Positions 25,467 through 33,608 of a stretch of 64,000 nucleotides of DNA are shown in pieces. Numbering within the stretch: the stretch's first letter is position 1; the number at the start of each line of letters is the position of its first letter. Location of the stretch: NCBI GenBank assembly GCA_964529035.1, contig CAZGUG010000002.1, forward strand, positions 27,563 through 91,562. The letters run 5' to 3'. This DNA comes from CAZGUG01 sp964529035 (GTDB lineage Bacteria; Bacillota; Clostridia; Ch29). The translations under genes were made by a program, and so were the position numbers. The notes beneath the pieces are model-generated. The model was given only the letters and a program-made list of their open reading frames with translations, made no database searches and was not told the DNA's origin.

Positions 25467-25504
25467 TATAATTTTAGTATATGTAATAATACTAATTATA
25501 TAAT
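25467..25504 (+). promoter_or_regulatory. Candidate promoter elements upstream of oapA
   Basis: Two perfect TATAAT boxes occur, at 25467-25472 and 25499-25504, between the OLE terminator and oapA. Neither has a convincing -35 at 17 bases; TTAGTA at 25474-25479 is 19 bases from the second. The second would start transcription near 25511, just before the oapA ribosome site. Confidence 0.4.
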
Positions 25505-25531
25505 CCAGTGCGAAAAGAGAGGGAGTATGAA

Positions 25532-26128
25532 TTGAGTACAAAGGAACAAAAAGAAAAGGCAAAAGCAGGCAGATGGGTAGTGTTTATTACGCTGTGGACG
25601 TTTTTGCTTGCGCTTTCCTTCAGCTTTCTGTCCGAGACGGTGGTTAGAAACCTAAAACTCGGCATTGCTTATATCATTCTTATGGCAATAATAATAATAG
25701 GCATAATTTTTGATATAATAGGCATAGCCGTAACTGCGTCAGACGAGAAACCGCTTAACGGTATGGCCGCCCAGAAAATTCCGGGTGCCAGGGAGGCGGT
25801 GGAGCTTCATAAAAATGCCGGTGCAGTTTCAAATTTTTGTAACGATGTAATAGGTGATATATGCGGGATTATCAGCGGAGCTGCAGGCGCCGTGATAGTT
25901 ACAAGGTTTGTAATGCTTTATCCCAATATAAAGGGTGCAACGGCCGGGATACTATTAAGCAGCCTTATTGCGGCGGTTACCGTTGGAGGTAAGGCTGTTG
26001 GAAAAAATATTGCCATAAAAAAAGCAAGTGAAATCACTTTCAGGGTGGGAACGATTTTAAATCTGTTTCATAAAAGGACCAGCATAAAAGTGGTTGGTAA
26101 TGACAAAAAAAATGGTGGAAAGCGGTGA
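25532..26128 (+). CDS. oapA: OLE-associated membrane protein OapA
   Basis: A 198-residue protein with four predicted membrane helices, near residues 15-33, 44-67, 110-124 and 136-152, and a basic C-terminal tail (DKKNGGKR). A DxxxD motif (DVIGD, 105-109) lies at the start of the third helix; a DxxxD motif is reported as conserved in OapA. OapA binds OLE RNA and anchors it to the membrane. TTG 25532 is chosen because AGGGAG (25520-25525) is six bases upstream; GTG 25508 would overlap the ribosome site and extend the protein by eight residues. Its location directly 3' of the RNA and 5' of dxs matches known OLE loci. Confidence 0.88.
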   Translation: MSTKEQKEKAKAGRWVVFITLWTFLLALSFSFLSETVVRNLKLGIAYIILMAIIIIGIIFDIIGIAVTASDEKPLNGMAAQKIPGAREAVELHKNAGAVSNFCNDVIGDICGIISGAAGAVIVTRFVMLYPNIKGATAGILLSSLIAAVTVGGKAVGKNIAIKKASEITFRVGTILNLFHKRTSIKVVGNDKKNGGKR

Positions 26129-28055
26129 ACCTAAGGTGTATCAGATATTGGAAAGCCTGCAGGGGACGGAGGATATTAGGAATTTAAGCGATATGAAACA
26201 AAAAATCCTTGCCAGGGAACTGAGGCACATAATAGTGGACAGCGTTTCTAAGACCGGAGGACATCTGGCATCAAACCTCGGGGTTGTGGAACTGACCATA
26301 GCCCTGCATAGCGTGTATTCAAGCCCGGTTGACAGGATAATCTGGGACGTCGGGCATCAGGCATATGTACATAAGCTTTTGACCGGCAGGCTTAAAAGGT
26401 TCGGTACTTTAAGGCAGTTTGGCGGGATTTCAGGGTTTCCCAGAATGGACGAAAGCCGGCACGACATATTCGGGACGGGACACAGCAGCACTTCCATTTC
26501 CGCTGCCCTCGGGATTGCTTCGGCAAGGGACCTGAATGGTCAAAATTATTCGGTGGTGGCGGTGATAGGGGACGGGGCAATGACGGCAGGTATGGCCTTT
26601 GAAGCGCTGAACCATGCAGGACACCTGCAAAAGGATATTACTGTGGTTTTGAACGAAAACGAAATGTCAATTGCTCAGAATGTGGGCAGCCTTTCAAGAT
26701 ATCTAAGCCGGGTGAGAACCGATCCGAAGTATTTCAGGGCCAAAGAGGACATTGAAAGGCTGATAAAACGCATACCGGCAGTGGGGGGGAGCATGGCAAG
26801 GTTTGCCGGTAAGGCAAAGGATACAATTAAGTACTTCCTGGTTCCCAGCATGCTGTTTGAAGAGCTTGGGTTTACATACCTGGGACCGATAGACGGGCAC
26901 GACCTTTTTGTGCTTAAGGATGTACTTAAAAGGGCGAAAAAACTGAAAGGGCCGGTGCTGATCCACGTTGTTACAAAGAAAGGAAAGGGTTACAGGCCGG
27001 CTTTGGACAACCCCGATATATACCACGGCGTAGGAAGCTTTAATGTGGAAACCGGAGAGATAATAAAGAATGGTAACGGACAGAGCTTTTCTTCCGCCTT
27101 TGGCGAAGCAATGCTCGAACTCGGAAAGAAGGATCCAACAATAGTGGCGGTTACTGCTGCCATGGCGGACGGTACCGGGCTGTCCGGTTTTGCCGAGAAA
27201 TATCCGGATAGATTTTTTGATGTGGCTATTGCGGAACAGCATGCGGTCACCTTTGCCGCAGGTCTTGCCAGAGAAGGGTACAAGCCTGTCTTTGCAGTGT
27301 ATTCGACTTTCCTGCAGAGGGCCTATGACCAGTTAATTCATGACGTGTGCCTGCAGAAACTGCCGGTGGTCTTTGCCGTTGACAGGGCGGGGATAGTGGG
27401 ACACGACGGGCCTACCCATCACGGGGTTTTCGATCTGTCATTCCTAAGCAGCGTTCCAAACCTGCAGATACTGGCTCCCTGCTGCTGCAGCGAGCTTAAG
27501 GACATGTTAAGGTACGCAGTGGGATGTAAATCACCCGTTGCCGTAAGGTACCCCAGGGGAGAAGGAAACCCGGTAAACGGATACAACCCGGGACCCCTTA
27601 CAAAGGGTAAATCGGAAATTGTATATAGGGGCAAAGACATGTATATAATGGCTGTTGGAAACATGCTGCCGAGGGCCGTAAGAGCGGCACAAACGTTAAG
27701 GAAAAGGGGCATCAGGGCGGGGGTCGTGAATGTCAGGTTTATTAAGCCTCTGGATAAGGGAATAATTGAGGAAATAGCAAGGGACTGTGGCATTATAGCG
27801 GTATTGGAGGACAATGTGGTCCGGGGCGGGTTCGGAAGCTATCTGATGGAGCAAATAAATTCCATGGGGCTCGATATCAGGTTAAGGATTTTAGGTTTCC
27901 CGGACGAATTCATAACCCACGGTGATGTTGGGAGCCTGTATCAAGCCTACCGGCTGGACGATGAAGGTATATACCACAGCCTGCTGGAATTTATTGAAGG
28001 GGGAAAGGTAAGTGGCATCAGAAAAGAAAAGGCTGGATATACTCCTCTTGGATAG
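26112..28055 (+). CDS. dxs: 1-deoxy-D-xylulose-5-phosphate synthase
   Basis: This thiamine-diphosphate transketolase-like enzyme makes DXP, the entry compound of the MEP isoprenoid route. Visible: KTGGHLASNLGVVELTIALH, WDVGHQAYVHKLLTGR, GTGHSSTSISAALGIA, the ThDP motif GDGAMTAGMAFEALN, DVAIAEQHAVTFAAGLA and DGPTHHGVFDLSFL. Length about 648. The start is uncertain among in-frame ATG 26100, ATG 26112 and GTG 26136, because the first codons overlap oapA by about 17 bases, so the two are likely coupled. Confidence 0.97.
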   Translation: MVESGEPKVYQILESLQGTEDIRNLSDMKQKILARELRHIIVDSVSKTGGHLASNLGVVELTIALHSVYSSPVDRIIWDVGHQAYVHKLLTGRLKRFGTLRQFGGISGFPRMDESRHDIFGTGHSSTSISAALGIASARDLNGQNYSVVAVIGDGAMTAGMAFEALNHAGHLQKDITVVLNENEMSIAQNVGSLSRYLSRVRTDPKYFRAKEDIERLIKRIPAVGGSMARFAGKAKDTIKYFLVPSMLFEELGFTYLGPIDGHDLFVLKDVLKRAKKLKGPVLIHVVTKKGKGYRPALDNPDIYHGVGSFNVETGEIIKNGNGQSFSSAFGEAMLELGKKDPTIVAVTAAMADGTGLSGFAEKYPDRFFDVAIAEQHAVTFAAGLAREGYKPVFAVYSTFLQRAYDQLIHDVCLQKLPVVFAVDRAGIVGHDGPTHHGVFDLSFLSSVPNLQILAPCCCSELKDMLRYAVGCKSPVAVRYPRGEGNPVNGYNPGPLTKGKSEIVYRGKDMYIMAVGNMLPRAVRAAQTLRKRGIRAGVVNVRFIKPLDKGIIEEIARDCGIIAVLEDNVVRGGFGSYLMEQINSMGLDIRLRILGFPDEFITHGDVGSLYQAYRLDDEGIYHSLLEFIEGGKVSGIRKEKAGYTPLG

Positions 28056-28824
28056 AGGCTGTTTCAAAAGCAGGGAAAAGGCAAAATCGGCAATCATGGC
28101 CGGAATAGTATCGGTTAACGGAAAGATGGTGGACAAAGCAGGTACAATGGTTAGAGAAGACTGCCATATAACGGTCAGGGAAGACCCTATACCCTATGTG
28201 AGCCGGGGCGGATTGAAACTTCAAAGGGCGCTGGATCTGTTTGAAGTGGATGTATACGGTAAATGTGTTCTGGATATAGGAGCCTCGACCGGGGGGTTCA
28301 CCGACTGTCTGCTGCAGCGGGGTGCAAAAAAGGTGTATGCAGTGGACGTGGGTTACGGACAGCTTGATTGGGGACTGCGAAACGACAAAAGGGTAGTGGT
28401 TATGGAAAGAACAAATATAAGGTACGTAAAACCCGAAGACATAGGCGAGCTGTGTGACATGGCGGTAATTGACGTGGCTTTTATCTCTCTCGCTTTGGTG
28501 CTTAATGTGGTTGACACGCTGCTTAAGCCCGAATGCGGCGTCATAGCGCTAATAAAGCCCCAGTTTGAAGCAGGGAGAGATAAGGTGGGAAAAGGGGGAA
28601 TTGTGAGGGATGCAGCGGTGCACAAAGAAGTGGTGCAGAATATTTATGAGTTTCTTGTACTAATGGGTTTTGAAATCAAGGGGCTGACTTATTCACCAAT
28701 AACCGGCGGCAGCGGAAATATCGAATATCTGATATATGCAGGTAAAGGGAAAAACGGTCAGGAAAAAGATATCCAGTCTGCCATAGACTATGTTATTGAA
28801 GAATCCCATCGAGTTTTTTCCTGA
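28012..28824 (+). CDS. tlyA: TlyA-family rRNA 2'-O-methyltransferase (YqxC)
   Basis: An S4 RNA-binding domain (about 4-64, KKRLDILLLDRGCFKSREKA) precedes a FtsJ-type SAM domain with VLDIGASTGGFTDCLLQRGA and the VDVGYGQLDW motif. TlyA methylates ribosomal RNA in mycobacteria; in some bacteria it is annotated as hemolysin A. The GTG start at 28012 follows GGGGGAAAGG and overlaps dxs by 44 bases. Length 270. Confidence 0.95.
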   Translation: MASEKKRLDILLLDRGCFKSREKAKSAIMAGIVSVNGKMVDKAGTMVREDCHITVREDPIPYVSRGGLKLQRALDLFEVDVYGKCVLDIGASTGGFTDCLLQRGAKKVYAVDVGYGQLDWGLRNDKRVVVMERTNIRYVKPEDIGELCDMAVIDVAFISLALVLNVVDTLLKPECGVIALIKPQFEAGRDKVGKGGIVRDAAVHKEVVQNIYEFLVLMGFEIKGLTYSPITGGSGNIEYLIYAGKGKNGQEKDIQSAIDYVIEESHRVFS

Positions 28825-28883
28825 TTATGGAGGAAAATCGGAATATTTGTAGAATGTTTTTATATGGAAGGAGAAAACAAAAA

Positions 28884-29759
28884 ATGGAAGATTGGGTAAT
28901 TAAGTTCGATAAAATCGGCATTATTCCAAACCTTCAGAAGGCTAGCAGTCTGGATGTGACCAGACAACTTATAGAATGGCTGGAAAAAAGCGGGGCAAAG
29001 GTACTGCTCAACGAGATAACCGCCAGTGAAGTGGAAAGGCCGGACCTGGCAGAAAGACCAGTCGAGATATATAAGAATTCGGATTTTATTATAGTGCTGG
29101 GCGGTGACGGTACACTTCTGTCGGTTGCAAGGCAAGTAATATGGCACCAGACACCCATACTGGGGATCAACCTGGGGCATTTCGGTTTTTTAACCGAACT
29201 GGAAACCGAAAGCATGTATGAAGGTTTGGAAAGGATAAGGGGGGGGGACTACCGGGTAGAAAGTAGGATGATGCTGGAAGCCGTAGTGGTGAAGGACAAT
29301 ATGATTAACGACAGCTTCGCGGCACTTAATGATATAGTCATATCAAAGGGTTCCTTTTCAAGAATTATCAGGCTCAGGACATATATCAATCAAAGCTACG
29401 TGGAAACATATTCGGCAGATGGTATTATTATTTCAAGTCCCACAGGTTCTACCGCCTATTCCCTTTCAGCCGGCGGCCCCATTCTAAGTCCCGACCTGGC
29501 CGGAATGGTTATAACTCCCATAAGCCCGCACACAATGAATTCAAGGTCAATAGTTATTTCTCAAAATGAAGAGGTCAAGGTGGAACTTGTGGAGGATAAA
29601 AACGATGTTATGCTGACGGTAGACGGACAGCAGGGTTACAGGCTGAACGCTGGCGATATCGTAATAGTCAGGAAGGCTGAATTTACGGCAAACATGATAA
29701 AGCTTAGGGATAAGAACTTTTATGACGTGCTGAGGACAAAACTAAATGAAAAAGAGTGA
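28884..29759 (+). CDS. nadK: NAD kinase
   Basis: It phosphorylates NAD to NADP. The GGDGT motif (VLGGDGTLLSVARQ, near residue 72) and the second site SPTGSTAYSLSAGGP with the following TPISPHTMNSRSIV are seen. ATG 28884 has GGAAGGAG at 28867-28874; an upstream ATG at 28827 gives an extension with no family match. Length 291. Confidence 0.97.
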   Translation: MEDWVIKFDKIGIIPNLQKASSLDVTRQLIEWLEKSGAKVLLNEITASEVERPDLAERPVEIYKNSDFIIVLGGDGTLLSVARQVIWHQTPILGINLGHFGFLTELETESMYEGLERIRGGDYRVESRMMLEAVVVKDNMINDSFAALNDIVISKGSFSRIIRLRTYINQSYVETYSADGIIISSPTGSTAYSLSAGGPILSPDLAGMVITPISPHTMNSRSIVISQNEEVKVELVEDKNDVMLTVDGQQGYRLNAGDIVIVRKAEFTANMIKLRDKNFYDVLRTKLNEKE

Positions 29760-29800
29760 TAAAGGTGGCAACTGGCACCTTATTCAAGGAGGTTGGTCAA

Positions 29801-30250
29801 ATGAGAAACGCCCGGCATGCCAAAATACTGGAACTTATCGACAATAAAGAGATTGAAACGCAGGAGGAACTGGCGGAGGAGCTTAAAAACTGCGGTTTTA
29901 ACATTACCCAGGCCACAGTGTCAAGGGACATTAAGGTGCTGCGGCTTATAAAGACCTTAAGCGAAAGCGGTAAGTACAAATACACAACAATAAAACCCCA
30001 TGACAGCGAACTTGTGGACAAGCATGTAAAAGTGTTCATGGAAGCCATGATTGGTGTAGATTATGCGGCAAACATGGTGGTAATAAAAACCATCCCGGGG
30101 GCTGCCCAGGGATCGGCTGCAGCAATAGACGCAATGGACTGGGGGGATATTGTAGGCACCATTGCCGGGGATGATACTATTTTTGTGGCTACCAGGGATG
30201 AAAAAAAAGCGGTGCAGGTAATGGAAAAAATAAAGAAACTGATAGAGTAG
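29801..30250 (+). CDS. argR: Arginine repressor / activator ArgR (AhrC)
   Basis: A winged-helix N-terminal domain (RHAKILELIDNKEIETQEELAEELKNCGFNITQATVSRDIK) is followed by the arginine-binding oligomerisation domain with VIKTIPGAAQGSAAAIDAMDW and GTIAGDDTIFV. It controls arginine biosynthesis and catabolism. Length 149 equals Bacillus AhrC. ATG 29801 follows CAAGGAGG (29787-29794); the in-frame ATG at 29756 overlapping nadK is rejected. In OLE-type gene clusters argR sits between tlyA and recN, as here. Confidence 0.97.
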   Translation: MRNARHAKILELIDNKEIETQEELAEELKNCGFNITQATVSRDIKVLRLIKTLSESGKYKYTTIKPHDSELVDKHVKVFMEAMIGVDYAANMVVIKTIPGAAQGSAAAIDAMDWGDIVGTIAGDDTIFVATRDEKKAVQVMEKIKKLIE

Positions 30251-30269
30251 AAATGGAGGTCAACCGGAG

Positions 30270-31973
30270 ATGCTGCTGGAACTTAACATTTCGAACTTTG
30301 CTCTCATAGATAATGTCCGCCTTAGCTTGGAAGACGGACTTAATGTTTTAACAGGAGAAACCGGGGCAGGAAAATCCATAATAATTGATGCAGTAAACCT
30401 GGTACTGGGTGAAAGGGCGGATACCGACATAATACGGACAGGAGCCAAAAAGGCAGTGGTAGAAGCCCTTTTTGATTGTTCAGGGATAGACGGGCTTGAA
30501 TTTTTTTTGCAGTCTATGGGAATTGAACAGGAATCCGATAAAACAATAGTACTGTCGAGGGAAATTAGAAGCGGTAGGAGTATAAGCAGGATAAACGGCA
30601 GGACGGTGCCTTTATCAAGTGTAAAGCAGCTAAGCCGGCATCTTATTGATATACACGGCCAGCACCAACACCAGTCCCTTTTGGATGTGCACAACCATTT
30701 GGATATTCTGGACCAGTTCGGTGGTCAGGAAATAACAAAACTAAGGAACAAGATTGCATCAATGTATGAAAGACTGGCCCGACTGGAAAAAGAGCTTGGA
30801 TTGAACGTCAAGAACGAAATGGAAAGGGAAAGAAATATAGACCTTTACTCTTACCAGGTGCAGGAAATTGAGGATGCAAATCTAGAAATAGGCGAGGAAG
30901 AGGAGCTTCTTCGCCGGCGCGAAGTAATGGTTAACGCTGAAAAAATATATCAGTCCCTGGCGCAGAGCTATCAATTGCTTTATGGAAATGATGAATCTGC
31001 AGGGATAACGGTAGTAAACGGAATCGGTCAGGTTAACGCACTGCTTTCTCCCTATGCAGACATGGACGACAGAATTGCAGGTTTTCAGCGTATTACCGAG
31101 ACCTCTTACCATTCCCTGAGGGAAATGTCCAGGGATATTCGAAGTTTTCTTGAAGGCTTTGAGTTTGACAAATCGAAGCTGAACAGTATTGAGGAAAGGC
31201 TTGAACTTATAAACAGGCTGAAAAGAAAATACGGCAGGACCATAGAAGAAATACTTGAATACTGCCGCAATAGATACATTGAACTTGAAAGGCTGAAAAA
31301 CAGCGAACAGCTGCAGCAGAGAATCAGGGCGGAAATAGGCGAATTGGAAAGGGATCTGAAAAGAGAGTGCAAAGTATTGTCCGAGCTGAGAAAAAAGGCG
31401 GCAGACTACCTGGCCAAAAAGGTTACATCCGAGATTGTGAAGCTGGGGATGAACAACGGTGCCTTCGCGGTTGACATGCAGCAGACAGAAAAGTTTACAC
31501 CGAAGGGTACCGATATGGTGGAGTTTTTGTTCAGCGCCAACCTCGGCGAGCCGCTCAAGTCTTTGAACAAAATAGCATCCGGCGGGGAAATGTCAAGGAT
31601 TATGCTTGCGATAAAGAGATGCCTTGCCGATACCGACAAGATACCCACGCTTATATTTGATGAGATTGATTCCGGTATAAGCGGCAGAACCGCCCAGGTT
31701 GTTGCACAGCAGCTTGCAAGTGTATCAAAAAAACACCAGGTGGTATGCGTAACCCATCTGCCGCAAATTGCAGCCATGGCTGATAATCATTGCATGTTAT
31801 TAAAGGAAGAAAAAGACGGCAAAACTCAAACAAGGCTCGAAGTATTGGAAAGGAATCAAAAAATCAAAGAACTAGCAAGGCTGATGGGAGGAGCAAAGGT
31901 AACCGAGCTTACCATAAGACATTCAGAAGAAATGTTAAAAATGGCTGAGACCGTTAAAGAGAGAGCAAAATAG
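30270..31973 (+). CDS. recN: DNA repair protein RecN
   Basis: An SMC-like ATPase that acts in double-strand break repair. Walker A GETGAGKS near residue 30, a long central coiled coil (about 160-370), the ABC signature ASGGEMSRIM near 436 and Walker B LIFDEIDSGISG near 460, followed by HQVVCVTHLPQIAAMAD. Length is 567. It overlaps a terminator at its stop codon. Confidence 0.98.
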   Translation: MLLELNISNFALIDNVRLSLEDGLNVLTGETGAGKSIIIDAVNLVLGERADTDIIRTGAKKAVVEALFDCSGIDGLEFFLQSMGIEQESDKTIVLSREIRSGRSISRINGRTVPLSSVKQLSRHLIDIHGQHQHQSLLDVHNHLDILDQFGGQEITKLRNKIASMYERLARLEKELGLNVKNEMERERNIDLYSYQVQEIEDANLEIGEEEELLRRREVMVNAEKIYQSLAQSYQLLYGNDESAGITVVNGIGQVNALLSPYADMDDRIAGFQRITETSYHSLREMSRDIRSFLEGFEFDKSKLNSIEERLELINRLKRKYGRTIEEILEYCRNRYIELERLKNSEQLQQRIRAEIGELERDLKRECKVLSELRKKAADYLAKKVTSEIVKLGMNNGAFAVDMQQTEKFTPKGTDMVEFLFSANLGEPLKSLNKIASGGEMSRIMLAIKRCLADTDKIPTLIFDEIDSGISGRTAQVVAQQLASVSKKHQVVCVTHLPQIAAMADNHCMLLKEEKDGKTQTRLEVLERNQKIKELARLMGGAKVTELTIRHSEEMLKMAETVKERAK

Positions 31974-31983
31974 CTCTTTTTTT
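31957..31983 (+). terminator. Terminator overlapping the recN stop codon
   Basis: AGAGC (31962-31966) pairs with GCTCT (31973-31977), extended by A-T pairs, with the stop codon in the loop region and seven T residues downstream. The stem core is short, so efficiency may be moderate. Confidence 0.6.
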
Positions 31984-32016
31984 GCAAATATCAGCTTTTT
32001 ACACATTATTTTTGTA

Positions 32017-32046
32017 GCATAATTCATTTTTCAAAGGGTTAACTTA
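32017..32046 (+). promoter_or_regulatory. Candidate sigma-F/sigma-G (forespore) promoter of spoIVB
   Basis: GCATA (32017-32021) is followed after 15 bases by GGTTAACTTA (32037-32046), which fits the forespore sigma consensus (GCATA, then GGnnAnAnTA) with one mismatch at the informative positions. In Bacillus spoIVB is read by sigma-F and sigma-G. A sigma-A-like TATAAT (32045-32050) overlaps the end of this element. Confidence 0.6.
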
Positions 32047-32115
32047 TAATTAGAAATCAAATTTTTTGGAGGTGGGCAAAAACAGGCTCTTGGGCTTTTA
32101 GGAGCGTGATACAGC

Positions 32116-33441
32116 TTGGGGAGCAGGCATAAGGCAGCGCTAATGGCTATAATTCTAGTAATAACCATGGTGTCTGCATCTGTTTTATTAGACATCTATA
32201 AATTTGCCAAAATGCCCGAAGAGTACCTGGTGATTGAAGGCGAAGAGGCAACAATAAACCTGAGACTGCCCTTCAGCATACTGGCAACCAGCGAGAGTGA
32301 AGGAGTCATCAAGTTAAACGGTTTAAAGGTAACCACAACCGGAATCAGCGTTGTGAGCAGTCATCCACTGTTGATACAAACGATGGATACCGGAAATTCC
32401 AACATTGAATTCCGATTATTCGGTATCATACCCCTAAAAAGAATGACGGTGTCGGTAATACCTCCAATAAAGGTTATTCCCGGAGGGCATTCGATTGGAG
32501 TAAAGCTTTTTACCCAGGGAGTCCTGGTGGTGGCTGTGGCCGATGTTACTGCTATTGACGGAAGAAGCTACAATCCCGCAGCCCAGGCTGGGATTTCTGT
32601 GGGGGATTCAATAATAGCGATAAACGGAATAAAGGTAAGGGATGCTGACCACGTTATAGACCTTCTGAACAAATGTGGCACCGAAACCATAAACCTGGAA
32701 ATCAGGAGGGATAATCAAACCCTTACCAAAAGCATAAAACCCGTAAAGAGCCAGGAGGATGGCAAGTATCGTATAGGGGCATGGGTGAGGGATAAAACCG
32801 CCGGAGTTGGAACCCTAAGCTTTTATTACCAGGAAACAGGCGTATTCGGTGCTCTTGGACATGCGGTTACCGATGTGGATACCGGATTGATGCTGTCGGT
32901 GGAAGAAGGTGAAATATTAGAATCAAGGATAGCTTCGATTCAGAAAGGCGAAAAAAGCAGGCCGGGTGAGATACGTGGAATTTTTTTTGAAGAGCAGAAT
33001 AAACTGGGGCTTATTGAAAAAAACACAGAGTTTGGAATATACGGAAAGCTGATAAGACCCCTGGAAAACGCTTTCTATCCCCGGCCAATACCTGTTGCGC
33101 TGCGACATCAGATCAAGGAAGGGCCCGCGTATATACTGACAACGGTAAATGAAAAGATAGATTTGTATACTGTGGAGATACAAAAGGTTGCCAACCAATA
33201 CCACCCGGAGCCCAAAAGCATGGTGGTAAGGATAACCGACGAGAGGCTCTTAAATACCACCGGGGGAATAGTACAGGGAATGAGTGGGAGCCCAATAATA
33301 CAGGACGACAGGTTGGCGGGCATTATCACCCACGTATTTGTCAACGACCCCACCCGGGGGTACGGGATTTTTGCAGAATGGATGATACAAAATGCACAGC
33401 TTAATGACAAGGGTATCAGGGAAGTGGACAAAGCTGAGTAA
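32116..33441 (+). CDS. spoIVB: SpoIVB serine peptidase (S55 family)
   Basis: This forespore protein is secreted into the intermembrane space, where it triggers pro-sigma-K processing. It has an N-terminal membrane anchor (LMAIILVITMVSASVLLDIYK), a PDZ domain (about 115-210) with PAAQAGISVGDSIIAINGIKV, and the S55 domain. The catalytic pair is visible: His in GALGHAVTD near residue 250 and Ser in QGMSGSPIIQ near 391. The TTG start at 32116 follows AGGAG at 32100-32104. It lies directly before spo0A, as in Bacillus. Confidence 0.97.
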   Translation: MGSRHKAALMAIILVITMVSASVLLDIYKFAKMPEEYLVIEGEEATINLRLPFSILATSESEGVIKLNGLKVTTTGISVVSSHPLLIQTMDTGNSNIEFRLFGIIPLKRMTVSVIPPIKVIPGGHSIGVKLFTQGVLVVAVADVTAIDGRSYNPAAQAGISVGDSIIAINGIKVRDADHVIDLLNKCGTETINLEIRRDNQTLTKSIKPVKSQEDGKYRIGAWVRDKTAGVGTLSFYYQETGVFGALGHAVTDVDTGLMLSVEEGEILESRIASIQKGEKSRPGEIRGIFFEEQNKLGLIEKNTEFGIYGKLIRPLENAFYPRPIPVALRHQIKEGPAYILTTVNEKIDLYTVEIQKVANQYHPEPKSMVVRITDERLLNTTGGIVQGMSGSPIIQDDRLAGIITHVFVNDPTRGYGIFAEWMIQNAQLNDKGIREVDKAE

Positions 33442-33467
33442 TACCCGAAAGGGTATTCTCAGTTTTT
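33434..33467 (+). terminator. Strong terminator between spoIVB and spo0A
   Basis: CTGAG and AATACCC on the left pair with GGGTATT and CTCAG on the right around a GAAA tetraloop, with a single bulged T, then TTTTT. The spoIVB stop codon lies in the left arm. It uncouples spo0A from spoIVB. Confidence 0.92.
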
Positions 33468-33537
33468 ATTATATAATGGGAGATGTTAATCCAATATGCA
33501 GAAATTATATCCATACAATATAAAATTTGCTAATATA

Positions 33538-33564
33538 GGAGGAATTGATTTCCCTTTGTCGAAT
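33538..33564 (+). promoter_or_regulatory. Sigma-H promoter of spo0A with overlapping 0A box
   Basis: GGAGGAATT (33538-33546) fits the sigma-H -35 consensus RnAGGAWWW exactly. After 11 bases, GTCGAAT (33558-33564) fits the -10 consensus RnnGAAT exactly. A perfect Spo0A-binding 0A box TGTCGAA occupies 33557-33563, inside the -10. A second, weaker site TTGTCAA is at 33571-33577. This predicts stationary-phase induction plus direct Spo0A feedback. Confidence 0.8.
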
Positions 33565-33589
33565 ACGTATTTGTCAACCAAAATAAATT

Positions 33590-33608
33590 AAAAGGAGGGC
33601 TCCTTTTG
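33590..33608 (+). promoter_or_regulatory. Hairpin covering the spo0A ribosome site and start
   Basis: AAAAGGA (33590-33596) and TCCTTTT (33601-33607) can pair around GGGC. The left arm contains most of the Shine-Dalgarno AGGAGGG and the right arm runs into the TTG start codon. Pairing would hide both, so translation of spo0A may be tuned by this small hairpin. This is inference. Confidence 0.45.

Noticed and set aside
25527..25535. Two-codon ORF ATG-AAT-TGA overlapping the oapA start
   Set aside because: Too close to the ribosome site to be used and probably a chance by-product of the TTG start context.
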